Positions 51,170 to 61,048 of a stretch of DNA of 64,000 nucleotides are shown here, piece by piece; positions within the stretch are counted from its first letter, which is position 1; the number at the start of each line of letters is the position of its first letter. The DNA is from UBA3478 sp049596955 (lineage in GTDB: Bacteria > Bacteroidota > Bacteroidia > Flavobacteriales > Flavobacteriaceae): contig JBMYMD010000003.1 in the NCBI GenBank assembly GCA_049596955.1, positions 1-64,000 on the forward strand, given 5' to 3'. The position numbers were made by a program, and so were the translations under genes. Under the pieces are notes generated by a model. That model worked only from the letters and a program-made list of their open reading frames with translations. It was not told the DNA's origin and did not search any database.

Positions 51170-52243
51170 ATGAGGTTGTTTTTTAAACAACATGTTTTTG
51201 AGGTAGAAGAAGCTAAAGATTTTATTCAGGTTTTATCTAAATCAAAAGAACCATATTTACTAGAATTAAGTAAGCTTTTTGAGAAATGGTTTGACCATGA
51301 GTTAGATTTTGAGGTAAAGACTTCGGGATCAACTGGCCGCCCAAAAATCATACGGTTAACTAAGTCAAATATGCGAAAAAGCGCATCATTGACTATTTCT
51401 ACTTTTGGTCTTCACTCTTTTAACACGCTCTTATTGTGTTTGCCGCTTTCTTCGATTGCAGGAATTATGATGCTCGTTAGAAGTATTGTGTTGAATTCAG
51501 ATTTAGTAGTGAGCAGACCAAAGGCCAATCCTTTCAATGATCTTCCGAAAGACATTGACATAGATTTTACTGCAATTACGCCCTACCAAGCAAAAAAGTC
51601 TAAAGAACAATTAAGGGTCATCCCTAAAATAATAATTGGAGGAGCTCCAATTTCTGAGCATTTAGAAGAAGGCTTGCTAAATGCCGTCGATGAAACAAAG
51701 AATGAGCTTTTTCAAACCTATGGTATGACCGAAACCATTACTCATATCGCTGTTAGAAAATTAAATCATCATGGCGATAAGGCTTTTAAAGCGCTTGAGG
51801 GTATCTCTTTTAGTACTGATGAAAGATCATGCCTGCGCATCAAGGCAAAGCACCTAGGAAATTCCAGTTTTCAAACCAATGACATTGTACAAGTAAACAT
51901 CGACAATTCTTTTGAATACCTCGGTCGTTACGATGAGATAATTAATTCTGGAGGTGTAAAAATTAATCCTCAAAAAGTAGAAAATAAGTTGTCAAGTGTA
52001 ATCAATGAACGTTTTTTTATCACTGCTGAAGAAAATGATGATTTTGGTCAAATCGCAATACTCGTTGTGGAATCAAAGAAGAGTAAATCCTATTATGAAG
52101 AACTTTTAAATATTAACGATTTCGATCCCTACCACAAACCAAAAAAAGTATATACGCTCGCAGAATTCAAAACTTCTCACACCAATAAGATTGATAAAAT
52201 CCAAACCCTGAAAAAGCTAGGTGTTCAAATACGGGAGAATTAA
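51170..52243 (+). CDS. menE: o-Succinylbenzoate-CoA ligase
   Basis: 357 residues, a shortened AMP-binding enzyme. P-loop TSGSTGRPK, core motif QTYGMTETITHIAVRKL, hinge GRYDEIINSGGVKINPQKVE. Activates OSB to OSB-CoA for MenB. The length is about 100 residues less than canonical MenE because the N-terminal part is reduced, which is common in Bacteroidetes. Last men gene in the cluster; menB is absent from the window. Confidence 0.93.
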   Translation: MRLFFKQHVFEVEEAKDFIQVLSKSKEPYLLELSKLFEKWFDHELDFEVKTSGSTGRPKIIRLTKSNMRKSASLTISTFGLHSFNTLLLCLPLSSIAGIMMLVRSIVLNSDLVVSRPKANPFNDLPKDIDIDFTAITPYQAKKSKEQLRVIPKIIIGGAPISEHLEEGLLNAVDETKNELFQTYGMTETITHIAVRKLNHHGDKAFKALEGISFSTDERSCLRIKAKHLGNSSFQTNDIVQVNIDNSFEYLGRYDEIINSGGVKINPQKVENKLSSVINERFFITAEENDDFGQIAILVVESKKSKSYYEELLNINDFDPYHKPKKVYTLAEFKTSHTNKIDKIQTLKKLGVQIREN

Positions 52244-52311
52244 CAGTTAGTGAATCGTTAAAATTTACAAAGTCAGGATTTAATATTTTAATTTTATAAA
52301 AAATAAATGTT

Positions 52312-53661
52312 ATGAAATACAATTGTATTCTACTTGTTTTTTTATCTCTTTCAATTTGGAACTCAAACGCTCAGCAGATATTACCTATGCGCGAGAGAGC
52401 TCGAGTTATTGATGAAATCCTAGAAGAGCGTTTCGAATTTTTATTGCCCCAATTGATGGATAGCAATGGTATTGACATGTGGTTATTGATTTCAAGAGAG
52501 TATAATGAAGACCCCGTAGTTAAAACAATGTTACCGGCCAACTGGCTTAATGCACGTAGAAGAACTATTCTTCTGTTCTACAGAGATCGAAAAAGCAATA
52601 CAATAGAAAAATTAGCAATAGCGCGATACAATGTAGGTACTGCGATTAAATCCGCTTGGGATAAGGAAAAAGAACCCGATCAAATGAAAAGATTGGTAGA
52701 GGTCATTCGCGAGTTCAATCCAGAAAAAATAGGATTAAATTATTCCAAAGACTTTAATATAGGTGATGGAATCGTAAAAACAGATTACGAATTATTGATG
52801 TCTTATTTACCTTCTAAATATCAAAAACGCATTGTTTCTGCTGAAAAATTGTCTACTGCTTGGATAGAGACTCGAACACAACGCGAAATGGAAATATATC
52901 AGCAGCTTGTGGCTATTACTCATCAAATTATTGAAGATGCTTTTTCAGAGAAGGTTATCACTCCAGGAGTAACCACCACCACTGATGTTGAGTGGTTTTT
53001 TCGTCAAAGAGTAAATGATTTAGGACTTAAAACATGGTTTCATCCGACGGTAGATATACAAAGGTCTTCTTCAAAGTTAGTATCACATATTGAATCTTTT
53101 TCTAATCGGCCAGATGACCTGTTGATTAGGGAAGGTGATTTGTTACACTGTGATTTTGGTATTACGTATTTAAGACTCAATACTGATTGTCAAGAAATGG
53201 CCTATGTACGTCGTTCTGATGAGACACAAATTCCTCAGTACTTGGTCAAAGCATTTCAAACAGGTAATAAAGTCCAAGATGTACTTACAGCGAATATGAA
53301 GAAGGGGAAAACCGGAAATGAAATATTGAAAGCGTCTTTAGATCAAGCTAAAGAGGCCGGACTTCGTCCATCGATTTATACACATCCATTAGGATCTTAT
53401 GGACACTCTTCAGGTACAACTATTGGGATGTGGGACTCACAGGGAGGTGTAGAAAAAGCAGATGGATATTATCCGCTGAACTATAATACTGTCTATGCCA
53501 TTGAATTGAATAATACAATATACATTGATCAATGGGAAACTGATGTTCGCATTATGTTGGAAGAAGCCGGGTTTTTCGGAGAAGATGGATTTAGATACGT
53601 CGGAGGCCGTCAGAAAGAAATGTTTATAATCCCAAGATTAAGTTCACATTTAGGAAATTAA
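52312..53661 (+). CDS. Secreted M24 family metallopeptidase
   Basis: 449 residues. Signal peptide 1-20 ends SNAQQ. An N-terminal creatinase-type domain is followed by the pita-bread catalytic domain with metal ligands: LLHCDFGITYLRLNTDCQEM (two Asp), LGSYGHSSG (His), AIELNN (Glu) and VRIMLEEAGFF (Glu; the usual VRIED is altered). Xaa-Pro dipeptidase or aminopeptidase-like activity is likely; Xaa-Pro bonds would be relevant to the hydroxyproline operon 13 kb upstream, but that is speculation. The stop abuts the next gene's ATG. Confidence 0.9.
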   Translation: MKYNCILLVFLSLSIWNSNAQQILPMRERARVIDEILEERFEFLLPQLMDSNGIDMWLLISREYNEDPVVKTMLPANWLNARRRTILLFYRDRKSNTIEKLAIARYNVGTAIKSAWDKEKEPDQMKRLVEVIREFNPEKIGLNYSKDFNIGDGIVKTDYELLMSYLPSKYQKRIVSAEKLSTAWIETRTQREMEIYQQLVAITHQIIEDAFSEKVITPGVTTTTDVEWFFRQRVNDLGLKTWFHPTVDIQRSSSKLVSHIESFSNRPDDLLIREGDLLHCDFGITYLRLNTDCQEMAYVRRSDETQIPQYLVKAFQTGNKVQDVLTANMKKGKTGNEILKASLDQAKEAGLRPSIYTHPLGSYGHSSGTTIGMWDSQGGVEKADGYYPLNYNTVYAIELNNTIYIDQWETDVRIMLEEAGFFGEDGFRYVGGRQKEMFIIPRLSSHLGN

Positions 53662-55800
53662 ATGAGAAAATTAGTAGTAGTATTTTGCTGTTGTCTAGCT
53701 TCAGCCACTTTTGGACAGAAAGATAGTATTAACATAGCCTGGGATCGATCTATTTCCATGGAAAATAGACAGATACAAAAAGACTTTCAAGTTTTAGATT
53801 CCCTTTTTGGTTTATGGAAGAATGTTCATGTTCGTTTTGTTGACTTTAGTACGGACAAAAGGTCGAAATCATTTGACGTTTCAAATGCGAATTGGTCTGA
53901 GCTGAAAACATATATCAAGTCCTTAAATTACAGCGGTACAGCACTCTACAATCAAATCAATGATGTGTTTGGAAAACAACCGATTTATATTTTTTCGGAT
54001 TTGACAAGCCGTTATAAAAAGAATAAAATCAGGATTGGTCCAAAAAGTGTTATTGTCAATTCCAATTTATTTTCAGATCAAAGGGCATTACAAAGAACAG
54101 CACTCATCTCAAGAGCTAAGTTGATTGACTATTCAAGCAATAAGACAGCAGAGAGTTCCCTTGTAAACGGTGTTGTTTTTGTTGATAACATCCCAACACC
54201 TGGTGTTCAATTTTTAATAAATGGATTAGATTCTATTTTCAATTCAAATTCACAAGGTGTATTTGGTATTCCAGCTAGAATAGGTGATAGTGTTTTGGTC
54301 ACCTCAAGAGCCTACTTAACTTCTAAATGGCTAATTGTAGGCCAGGATTTCACTGATCAACTATTTTTAAAAAGTGGTATTTTTCAATTAGACGAGGTCA
54401 TACTTACTGAAGAAAAGGCATTTGGGTTTTTGAAAGGTCAGGCAGATTTCGAAATCACAAACAAAATCGGAGTGGCTACTCAAAAAATTAGTGGCGACGA
54501 TTTTGGAGCAATAAACACAGACGTAGGTACGGCTGTTCAAGGACGATTTTCAGGAGTTCAGCTCAATAATGCCTCTGGTAGTCCTGATCTGTCTAAAATT
54601 ACCATGCGAACGCAGAATTCCATATTACTCAATAATTATGGATTAGTAGTAATTGATGGTGTACCACAGCAACAATCTAGCTCTGTTGGAGGAAGTCCAG
54701 ATGCAAAATTCGATTTTATCGATCCAAATCAAATTGCCGAGATTGAAGTTCTTAAAGGATTATCAGCAACTAACCGCTATGGTTCCCTAGGATCAAATGG
54801 GGTTATTTTGATTACCACTAAAAGTGCAAAAACCGGCACAGTGAAATCTAAGAATTCAAATTTGAACAAAAACACCTTTGAGCAAACTGTTCAAGAATGG
54901 TCTACAGCAACTCTCATGTACTACAGTTTACTGTCTTCACAGGTTGATTTACAGTCTGCTGTAAACGAATATTTCAGATTAAGACAAACCAATGCATTTG
55001 ATGCAAACTTGTATTTACAGGCGGCTCAATTCTTTATGAATAGTGAACAGGACGAACTAGCCATCAATTGTTTAAGCTCCATTTTTGATAAGTTTGGGGA
55101 TCCCTTAATATTAAAATCAGCTCTTTTACAAGTGGTTAGCTTAAACAGCTCGTCTCAATATTACAAGAATTTGTTGGTCTTATCTGAGGCTGTTGTATCA
55201 TCATTAAATCCTTCAATTGATAGAGATTATTTAATGTATCAACTCAATGAGAAGCAAGAAAATTTTAAAGATGCATATAGTTCATTAGAATCAGCTGAAA
55301 CAAAAATTGAGGGTTCTATACGAAATACAGATCTCAAAAAAATAATAACACGAGATAAAAAAGACTTGGTTTCGAAATCTGAGAAGTTAAAAAACGATAG
55401 TCAGATACCTGCTTTTTTAAAATCTTCTACGAGTCTTAAAATGAGAGTTTTATTTCAGTGGAATAATCCATTGGCGGCATTTGATATATCAATAGTAAAT
55501 CCAAGTAAACAACTCTTCACTTTTGAACATGCTACAGACCAAGAAATCAACGAGTTTGGCGATGAAGTCAGAGTAGGTGGTTCTTTTAAAGAGTTTGAGT
55601 TTTATGACGATAGCATCAAAGGAGAATGGCAATTCTTAACCGAATTTAAAGGGAATTTAGACCCAAACAGTTCAACGCCATTACTCTTGCTATGCACTTT
55701 TATAACAGACTTTGGTTCATCCAATCAGACTAAAGAGCAGTATGCTATCACTCTAAATGAATTAAATAAAGTTGTTAAAATAACATCTGTTGAATTATGA
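53662..55800 (+). CDS. Secreted vWA - carboxypeptidase-regulatory - TonB plug protein without beta-barrel
   Basis: 712 residues, secreted (signal 1-18). Residues 21-115 form a von Willebrand A-like domain with an intact MIDAS: DxSxS at Asp28/Ser30/Ser32, Thr93 in SGTALY, Asp113 in IFSDL. Residues about 165-235 look like a CarboxypepD_reg-type domain (VNGVVFVDNIPTPGVQFLINGL). Residues about 265-390 are a TonB plug domain: GTAVQGRFSGVQL, LVVIDGVPQ, IAEIEVLKGLSATNRYGSLGSNGVILITTK. No beta-barrel follows; about 300 residues of helical repeat and a C-terminal beta-rich domain (FQWNNPLAAFDISIVNPS) remain. It cannot be a receptor channel. ATGA overlap with the next paralogue. Confidence 0.8.
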   Translation: MRKLVVVFCCCLASATFGQKDSINIAWDRSISMENRQIQKDFQVLDSLFGLWKNVHVRFVDFSTDKRSKSFDVSNANWSELKTYIKSLNYSGTALYNQINDVFGKQPIYIFSDLTSRYKKNKIRIGPKSVIVNSNLFSDQRALQRTALISRAKLIDYSSNKTAESSLVNGVVFVDNIPTPGVQFLINGLDSIFNSNSQGVFGIPARIGDSVLVTSRAYLTSKWLIVGQDFTDQLFLKSGIFQLDEVILTEEKAFGFLKGQADFEITNKIGVATQKISGDDFGAINTDVGTAVQGRFSGVQLNNASGSPDLSKITMRTQNSILLNNYGLVVIDGVPQQQSSSVGGSPDAKFDFIDPNQIAEIEVLKGLSATNRYGSLGSNGVILITTKSAKTGTVKSKNSNLNKNTFEQTVQEWSTATLMYYSLLSSQVDLQSAVNEYFRLRQTNAFDANLYLQAAQFFMNSEQDELAINCLSSIFDKFGDPLILKSALLQVVSLNSSSQYYKNLLVLSEAVVSSLNPSIDRDYLMYQLNEKQENFKDAYSSLESAETKIEGSIRNTDLKKIITRDKKDLVSKSEKLKNDSQIPAFLKSSTSLKMRVLFQWNNPLAAFDISIVNPSKQLFTFEHATDQEINEFGDEVRVGGSFKEFEFYDDSIKGEWQFLTEFKGNLDPNSSTPLLLLCTFITDFGSSNQTKEQYAITLNELNKVVKITSVEL

Positions 55801-57407
55801 AAAAATTAAGTTTATTAGCATTATTGTTGGTTTGTAATGCAGTTATCGCACAGATTACGGTCAGAGGCGTTGTAGAAACCGACTACGGGAAATTAAATGG
55901 TGTTCACATCAAAAATCAGAAAAACAAAGAGCTTTTAACAGTTTCTACAAACGATGGAGTCTTTGAGTTTGAATTGAATGAACCTAGTTTAGTTGGGTTT
56001 TCCTATATGGGAATGCAAACACAATTGATACGAATTGAAGAATCCGAAGAAAATTTAGAGGTCAATCTGTTTGCCGAGGTGGAGGAGTTAGAAAATGTAG
56101 AGATCGTTAAAAAGCGTAAAAAAACATATTTAGACAAGTACAGAGAGTACAATATCAATAAAAATTTAATCAAAACTTTTTGGGGTTTTCTGGACAAAGA
56201 ACGCGCAAGTTTTCAAATGCGAATGATTAATGAAGATGAAATGTCACAAACAGGAGGAGACTTGGCATTGATGTTAAGAGGTAAGTTTCCTGGAATTTAT
56301 ATCAACAATGACGCCTATGGGGCAAGGGAGATTTATTTAAGGCCAACTTTTAGCTTAGATGCTGTAGCTGCAGGCTATGATATTGATGGGCAATTGTTTG
56401 ATACCTATCCGAATTGGTTAGACACAAACGATATTATGCGAGTAGCAATAATTCCCTCTAGATCTGCAAATGTTCGTTATGGAACTTTTGGAAAAGGTGG
56501 GATTATTCTAATCAATACCTACAGAGCAAATACACATCCTATAGGAGAAAATGGAAAACCAATTGATTTAGCACTTTTAAGATACAATAAGTTCAACCAA
56601 GAGGCTATTACGTATGAGGATAATCAAAGAAATTTTCAATTGACAAATGTTGATTCAAATAATGGAATGAATTCCAAAGAAAATCACTACACTTCTACTC
56701 TTGCTCGATTATTTCAAGAGAGCGATATGAGCGAAAAACGAAAGGCCATAAGAGATCTAGAAAATAAAAATACGTACTCAGCGAGGAGAGCTTTAGGGCA
56801 ATACTTATTAGAACAGAATAAATTTGAAGAGGGTTTAGTTATATTCAAAGAGCTTTTTAAAGGCCACACAGACGCCCTTCAATCTTATTTAGACTTATCT
56901 TGGGCCTATCGCTTGAATAATGAAAAAGATAAGGCGGCTGCACTCTTATTTAGGGCTGCCGAATTAGGTGGAATATCTTACTTTAATTTTGAACGCACCC
57001 CAGTTCGAATAGAGCGAGAAATTGAAGCTATAATTGATGAATCGTCGGAAGCAGAAGAACTCAATACAAAAAGAATAGTAATTGAGTGGTCTGATCCAGA
57101 GAGTGAATTTGAATTAGTATTTGTAAATCCAGAAAATAAGTTTTTTTCAAAGTCATACACCTCTGTTCAAAGTTTAGCTGAAGTATCTGAAAACAAGAGA
57201 TTAGGACTTTATTCAACTGAATTTGAAATCGATGAAAACTTACCCGGGAAGTGGAAAGTTCTGGTACGGTATCTAGGAAATAAGAAAAAGACTCCGACAG
57301 TCTTCAATTTGAGGGTAGTAGGTTCTAACTACAACGATCTGAAACAGAAAATGGGAGTGCTACACCAAACTTCAAGCTTAGTGCACTGGATTGACTTAGA
57401 GATTTAA
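55797..57407 (+). CDS. Secreted TonB plug protein without beta-barrel (paralogue of the upstream gene)
   Basis: 536 residues. Signal 1-18, a CarboxypepD_reg-like domain (about 20-95: ITVRGVVETDYGKLNGVHIKNQ), a plug-like domain (about 150-245: LALMLRGKFPGIYI, AAGYDIDGQ, IMRVAIIPSRSANVRYGTFGKGGIILINTY), TPR-like helices (about 300-395) and a C-terminal domain IEWSDPESEFELVFVNPENKFF ... GKWKVLVRYLGNKKKTPT that aligns with the C-terminus of its neighbour. It lacks the vWA domain. The C-terminal pattern resembles DUF2135/YfaP. Co-translated with the preceding gene; the stop overlaps the convergent carboxylase gene by 4 nt. Confidence 0.8.
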   Translation: MKKLSLLALLLVCNAVIAQITVRGVVETDYGKLNGVHIKNQKNKELLTVSTNDGVFEFELNEPSLVGFSYMGMQTQLIRIEESEENLEVNLFAEVEELENVEIVKKRKKTYLDKYREYNINKNLIKTFWGFLDKERASFQMRMINEDEMSQTGGDLALMLRGKFPGIYINNDAYGAREIYLRPTFSLDAVAAGYDIDGQLFDTYPNWLDTNDIMRVAIIPSRSANVRYGTFGKGGIILINTYRANTHPIGENGKPIDLALLRYNKFNQEAITYEDNQRNFQLTNVDSNNGMNSKENHYTSTLARLFQESDMSEKRKAIRDLENKNTYSARRALGQYLLEQNKFEEGLVIFKELFKGHTDALQSYLDLSWAYRLNNEKDKAAALLFRAAELGGISYFNFERTPVRIEREIEAIIDESSEAEELNTKRIVIEWSDPESEFELVFVNPENKFFSKSYTSVQSLAEVSENKRLGLYSTEFEIDENLPGKWKVLVRYLGNKKKTPTVFNLRVVGSNYNDLKQKMGVLHQTSSLVHWIDLEI

Positions 57408-59050
57408 ACTTGTAAAATTCCTGGGTTATAAGTATCAATGTTTGCGTTGTAGCTGGCGATTTCAATTCCTTTGGAGATGAGCTCTCTAGTTTTTGAGGGA
57501 TCAATAATGCCGTCTGTCCATAATCTTGACGCCGAATAAACGGGTGAAATTTGGTTGTCATAGGCAGCCTTTATTTTGTCGAATAGCGCTTTACTTTTTT
57601 CTTCACTCAACTCATGACCACTTTTGGTTAAACGTGAAGATTCAATTTGTAGTAATACTTTGGCAGCAGAATTTCCGCTCATTACAGCGAGTTGAGCACT
57701 TGGCCATGAAAAAATAAATCTTGGGTCATAAGCTTTTCCGCACATGGCGTAATTTCCTGCTCCATATGAGTTCCCCAATATAAAAGTAAACTTTGGTACG
57801 ACAGAATTTGACACAGCATTGACCATTTTGGCACCATCTTTAATTATACCTTCGTGTTCACTTTTACTTCCAACCATAAAACCTGTTACATCTTGAAAGA
57901 AAATCAAGGGTATTTTTTTCTGATTACAGTTTGCAATAAATCTTGCAGCTTTGTCGGCAGAGTCAGAATAAATCACACCTCCAATTTGCATTTCGCCCTT
58001 GGCATTTTTAACGATTTCTCTTTGATTGGCAACAATCCCAACTGACCAGCCGTCAATTTTTGCATAAAGTGTCAAAAGTGTCTTTCCATACTCTTTCTTG
58101 TATTCTGTAATACTACCTTGGTCTACAATGGTTTTTATGATCTTACGCATATCGTATGGCTTAGATCGATCCGAAGGGAAATAGTCCAAAACCATGTCGC
58201 TTTTAAACTCTGGCATTTTTGCTTTTGAGCGTTCAAAAGTACTTGCACTTTGAACATTGCTTTTATCAAGAATGGACTTTATCGTATCCAAAGCCTCGAA
58301 GTCATCTTTTACTTTGTAATCTGTTACACCCGAAATTGCAGAATGCGTATGGGCTCCACCCAATGTTTCATTATCAATGTTTTCTCCTATAGCTGCTTTA
58401 ACGAGATAAGAACCAGCTAAAAATATACTCCCTGTTTTTTCTACAATCAGCGCTTCATCACTCATAATAGGTAAATAAGCACCTCCTGCGACACAACTTC
58501 CCATGATTGCCGAAATCTGTAAAATACCCTGACTGCTCATTTTGGCATTATTTCTGAAAATCCGACCAAAATGTTCCTTATCGGGAAAGATTTCATCCTG
58601 CATCGGTAAATAAACACCAGCACTATCAACCAAGTAAATTATTGGAATTTTATTTTCTATGGAAATTTCTTGTGCCCTCAGGTTTTTCTTAGCCGTCATA
58701 GGAAACCATGCACCAGCTTTTACTGTAGCATCATTTGCAACAATAATGACCATTTTAGAAGAAACCTTTCCAATTTTCACTACAACACCAGCTGATGGGC
58801 AACCTCCGTGTTCAGTATACATTTGGTGAGCAGCAAATTCTCCTATTTCTATCGCATCTTTTGGATTGTCCAAAAGGTAATCAATTCGTTCTCGGGCTGT
58901 TAACTTTCCCTTTTCTTTATGTTTTTGAATTCTTGATTTACCTCCACCTAATTGTATCTCTGAAGACAGTTTAGATAATTCTTTAAGTGCACTGGTATGT
59001 GCATCACGATTAGTCATATGGTCTGAAGCCTTTGTCATTTCTTTGTTCAT
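57404..59050 (-). CDS. Acyl-CoA carboxylase beta subunit (methylcrotonyl-CoA carboxylase-like)
   Basis: 548 residues from the ATG at 59048-59050; a GTG three codons earlier is possible. A carboxyltransferase with LGGGKSRIQKHKEKGKLTARERIDYLLD at the N-terminus, GGCPSAGVVVKIG, the oxyanion-hole Gly pairs in SAIMGSCVAGGAYLPIMSDE and ILGNSYGAGNYAMCGKAYDPRFIF. The composition and length are those of the beta subunits of methylcrotonyl- or propionyl-CoA carboxylase. No biotin/alpha subunit is adjacent, so it must be encoded elsewhere. Confidence 0.92.
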   Translation of the reverse strand: MNKEMTKASDHMTNRDAHTSALKELSKLSSEIQLGGGKSRIQKHKEKGKLTARERIDYLLDNPKDAIEIGEFAAHQMYTEHGGCPSAGVVVKIGKVSSKMVIIVANDATVKAGAWFPMTAKKNLRAQEISIENKIPIIYLVDSAGVYLPMQDEIFPDKEHFGRIFRNNAKMSSQGILQISAIMGSCVAGGAYLPIMSDEALIVEKTGSIFLAGSYLVKAAIGENIDNETLGGAHTHSAISGVTDYKVKDDFEALDTIKSILDKSNVQSASTFERSKAKMPEFKSDMVLDYFPSDRSKPYDMRKIIKTIVDQGSITEYKKEYGKTLLTLYAKIDGWSVGIVANQREIVKNAKGEMQIGGVIYSDSADKAARFIANCNQKKIPLIFFQDVTGFMVGSKSEHEGIIKDGAKMVNAVSNSVVPKFTFILGNSYGAGNYAMCGKAYDPRFIFSWPSAQLAVMSGNSAAKVLLQIESSRLTKSGHELSEEKSKALFDKIKAAYDNQISPVYSASRLWTDGIIDPSKTRELISKGIEIASYNANIDTYNPGILQV

Positions 59051-59119
59051 AGCAAGCACATAAAATTAAGTATATTGCATCGTATTTTCGATATTTACTA
59101 GCTTATTTGCACTTTTCTT

Positions 59120-59296
59120 ATGAATAAAAACAAAATTTTAGCATTTGCCACTATACTGATGATTGTTATTGGTTTGATTTTATTGGCTTTAGCTGCCTTT
59201 AGATATGATGATGTTGCTGGTTGGGGATTCGCTTCAGTAGCCCTTGGTTTTTTTGCAAACGCATGGGTGTTTAATGCCCTTAAAGGACGAGTTTAA
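59120..59296 (+). CDS. CAL67264-type small membrane protein
   Basis: 58 residues with two hydrophobic segments (LAFATILMIVIGLILLALAA and FASVALGFFANAWVFNAL) joined by FRYDDVAGWG, and a C-terminal KGRV. The RYDDVAGWGFA..GFFANAWVFNALKGRV pattern matches a conserved small-membrane-protein family of flavobacteria that commonly precedes ettA. Function unknown. Its stop is 15 nt before the ettA ATG, so they are probably co-transcribed. The ATG at 59120 follows a 69-nt gap from the divergent carboxylase gene. Confidence 0.8.
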   Translation: MNKNKILAFATILMIVIGLILLALAAFRYDDVAGWGFASVALGFFANAWVFNALKGRV

Positions 59297-59311
59297 TTTA
59301 TTTCTTTTCAT

Positions 59312-61000
59312 ATGTCTGATCAAAAAGTCATTTTTTCAATGTCAGGGGTGACTAAAACCTTTAAAAATGCCAACACTCCCGTACTCAAAGACATCTATTT
59401 AAGTTTTTTTTACGGTGCAAAAATTGGAATTTTAGGACTTAACGGTTCTGGAAAGAGTACACTCTTAAAAATTATAGCTGGATTAGATAAAAACTATCAA
59501 GGTGATGTTGTTTTTTCTCCTGGATATACCGTTGGTTTGTTGGAGCAAGAACCTCAGTTAGATGAAAATAAAACAGTAATAGAAGTAGTTAGAGAGGGAG
59601 TATCGGAAATCATGAGTATTCTAGACGAATACAATGCTATAAACGACCAATTCGCCTTACCTGAAGTCTATGAGAACCCCGACAAAATGGAGGAGTTAAT
59701 GAATAGGCAGGCCAGTCTTCAAGATCAGATTGATGCCACAAATGCTTGGGATATAGACACTAAACTTGAAATTGCAATGGATGCGCTTCGCACTCCTGAT
59801 TCAGATCAAAAAATTAGTGTATTGTCAGGTGGAGAAAGAAGGCGAGTAGCCTTATGCCGATTACTGCTAAAACAACCTGACGTGCTTCTTCTCGACGAGC
59901 CAACAAACCACCTCGATGCAGAATCAGTGCTCTGGTTAGAACAACACTTGGCTCAGTATAAGGGAACCGTAATTGCGGTAACACACGACAGGTATTTTTT
60001 GGATAATGTGGCAGGATGGATATTAGAACTCGATAGAGGAGAGGGAATACCATGGAAAGGGAATTATTCTAGTTGGCTCGATCAAAAGTCCAAACGATTG
60101 GCACAAGAGAGTAAACAAGCTTCTAAGCGTCAAAAAACACTTGAACGAGAATTAGAATGGGTTAGACAAGGTGCAAAAGGAAGACAAAGCAAACAAAAAG
60201 CGCGTTTAAAGAACTATGACCGTCTCTTAAATCAAGATCAGAAACAACTTGAAGAAAAATTAGAGATTTACATCCCTAATGGACCAAGATTGGGAACTAA
60301 TGTCATAGAAGCTGCTCAAATAAGTAAAGGTTTTGAAGACAAACTATTATATGAAGATCTAACCTTTAATCTTCCTCAGGCAGGTATCGTTGGTGTTATT
60401 GGTCCTAATGGTGCAGGTAAAACTACACTCTTTAAGATGATAATGAATGAATTAGAACCTGACAAAGGTAATTTTACCGTTGGAGATACGGCAAAAATCG
60501 CTTATGTAGACCAGGATCATTCTTCTATAGACAATAATAAATCAATTTGGGAGAATTTTTCTGATGGACAAGAGCTTATCATGATGGGCGGAAAACAGGT
60601 AAATTCAAGAGCATACCTAAGTCGTTTTAATTTTTCTGGGAGTGAGCAAAACAAAAAAGTAGAAATGCTTTCAGGAGGAGAGCGCAACAGGCTCCATTTA
60701 GCCATGACTTTAAAAGAGGAAGGTAATGTATTACTCCTAGACGAACCTACTAATGATTTGGATGTCAACACATTAAGAGCACTTGAAGAGGGTCTTGAAA
60801 ATTTTGCAGGATGTGCAGTAGTCATATCCCACGACAGGTGGTTTTTAGATCGAATTTGCACACACATTTTAGCATTTGAGGGAAATTCTCAAGTCTATTT
60901 TTTTGAGGGTTCGTTTTCAGAATATGAAGAAAATCGCAAAAAACGTCTTGGAGAAGACAGTACTCCGAAAAGAATTAAGTACAAAAAGTTGATTCGTTAA
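59312..61000 (+). CDS. ettA: Energy-dependent translational throttle protein EttA
   Basis: 562 residues. An ABC-F protein with two ATPase domains: Walker A GLNGSGKST at 42-50, signature LSGGERRRVALCRLL, Walker B VLLLDEPTNHLDAESVLW; the second copy has GPNGAGKTT, SGGERNRLHLAM and VLLLDEPTNDLDVN. The linker between domains holds the basic P-site tRNA-interaction motif (ERELEWVRQGAKGRQSKQKARLKNYDRLL). No membrane segments. EttA binds the ribosomal E-site and gates entry into elongation according to ATP/ADP ratio. Confidence 0.95.
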   Translation: MSDQKVIFSMSGVTKTFKNANTPVLKDIYLSFFYGAKIGILGLNGSGKSTLLKIIAGLDKNYQGDVVFSPGYTVGLLEQEPQLDENKTVIEVVREGVSEIMSILDEYNAINDQFALPEVYENPDKMEELMNRQASLQDQIDATNAWDIDTKLEIAMDALRTPDSDQKISVLSGGERRRVALCRLLLKQPDVLLLDEPTNHLDAESVLWLEQHLAQYKGTVIAVTHDRYFLDNVAGWILELDRGEGIPWKGNYSSWLDQKSKRLAQESKQASKRQKTLERELEWVRQGAKGRQSKQKARLKNYDRLLNQDQKQLEEKLEIYIPNGPRLGTNVIEAAQISKGFEDKLLYEDLTFNLPQAGIVGVIGPNGAGKTTLFKMIMNELEPDKGNFTVGDTAKIAYVDQDHSSIDNNKSIWENFSDGQELIMMGGKQVNSRAYLSRFNFSGSEQNKKVEMLSGGERNRLHLAMTLKEEGNVLLLDEPTNDLDVNTLRALEEGLENFAGCAVVISHDRWFLDRICTHILAFEGNSQVYFFEGSFSEYEENRKKRLGEDSTPKRIKYKKLIR

Positions 61001-61048
61001 AAATCCAAAGCTTGATTTATATCGTATATAAGGTATAAACAAGTTAAT

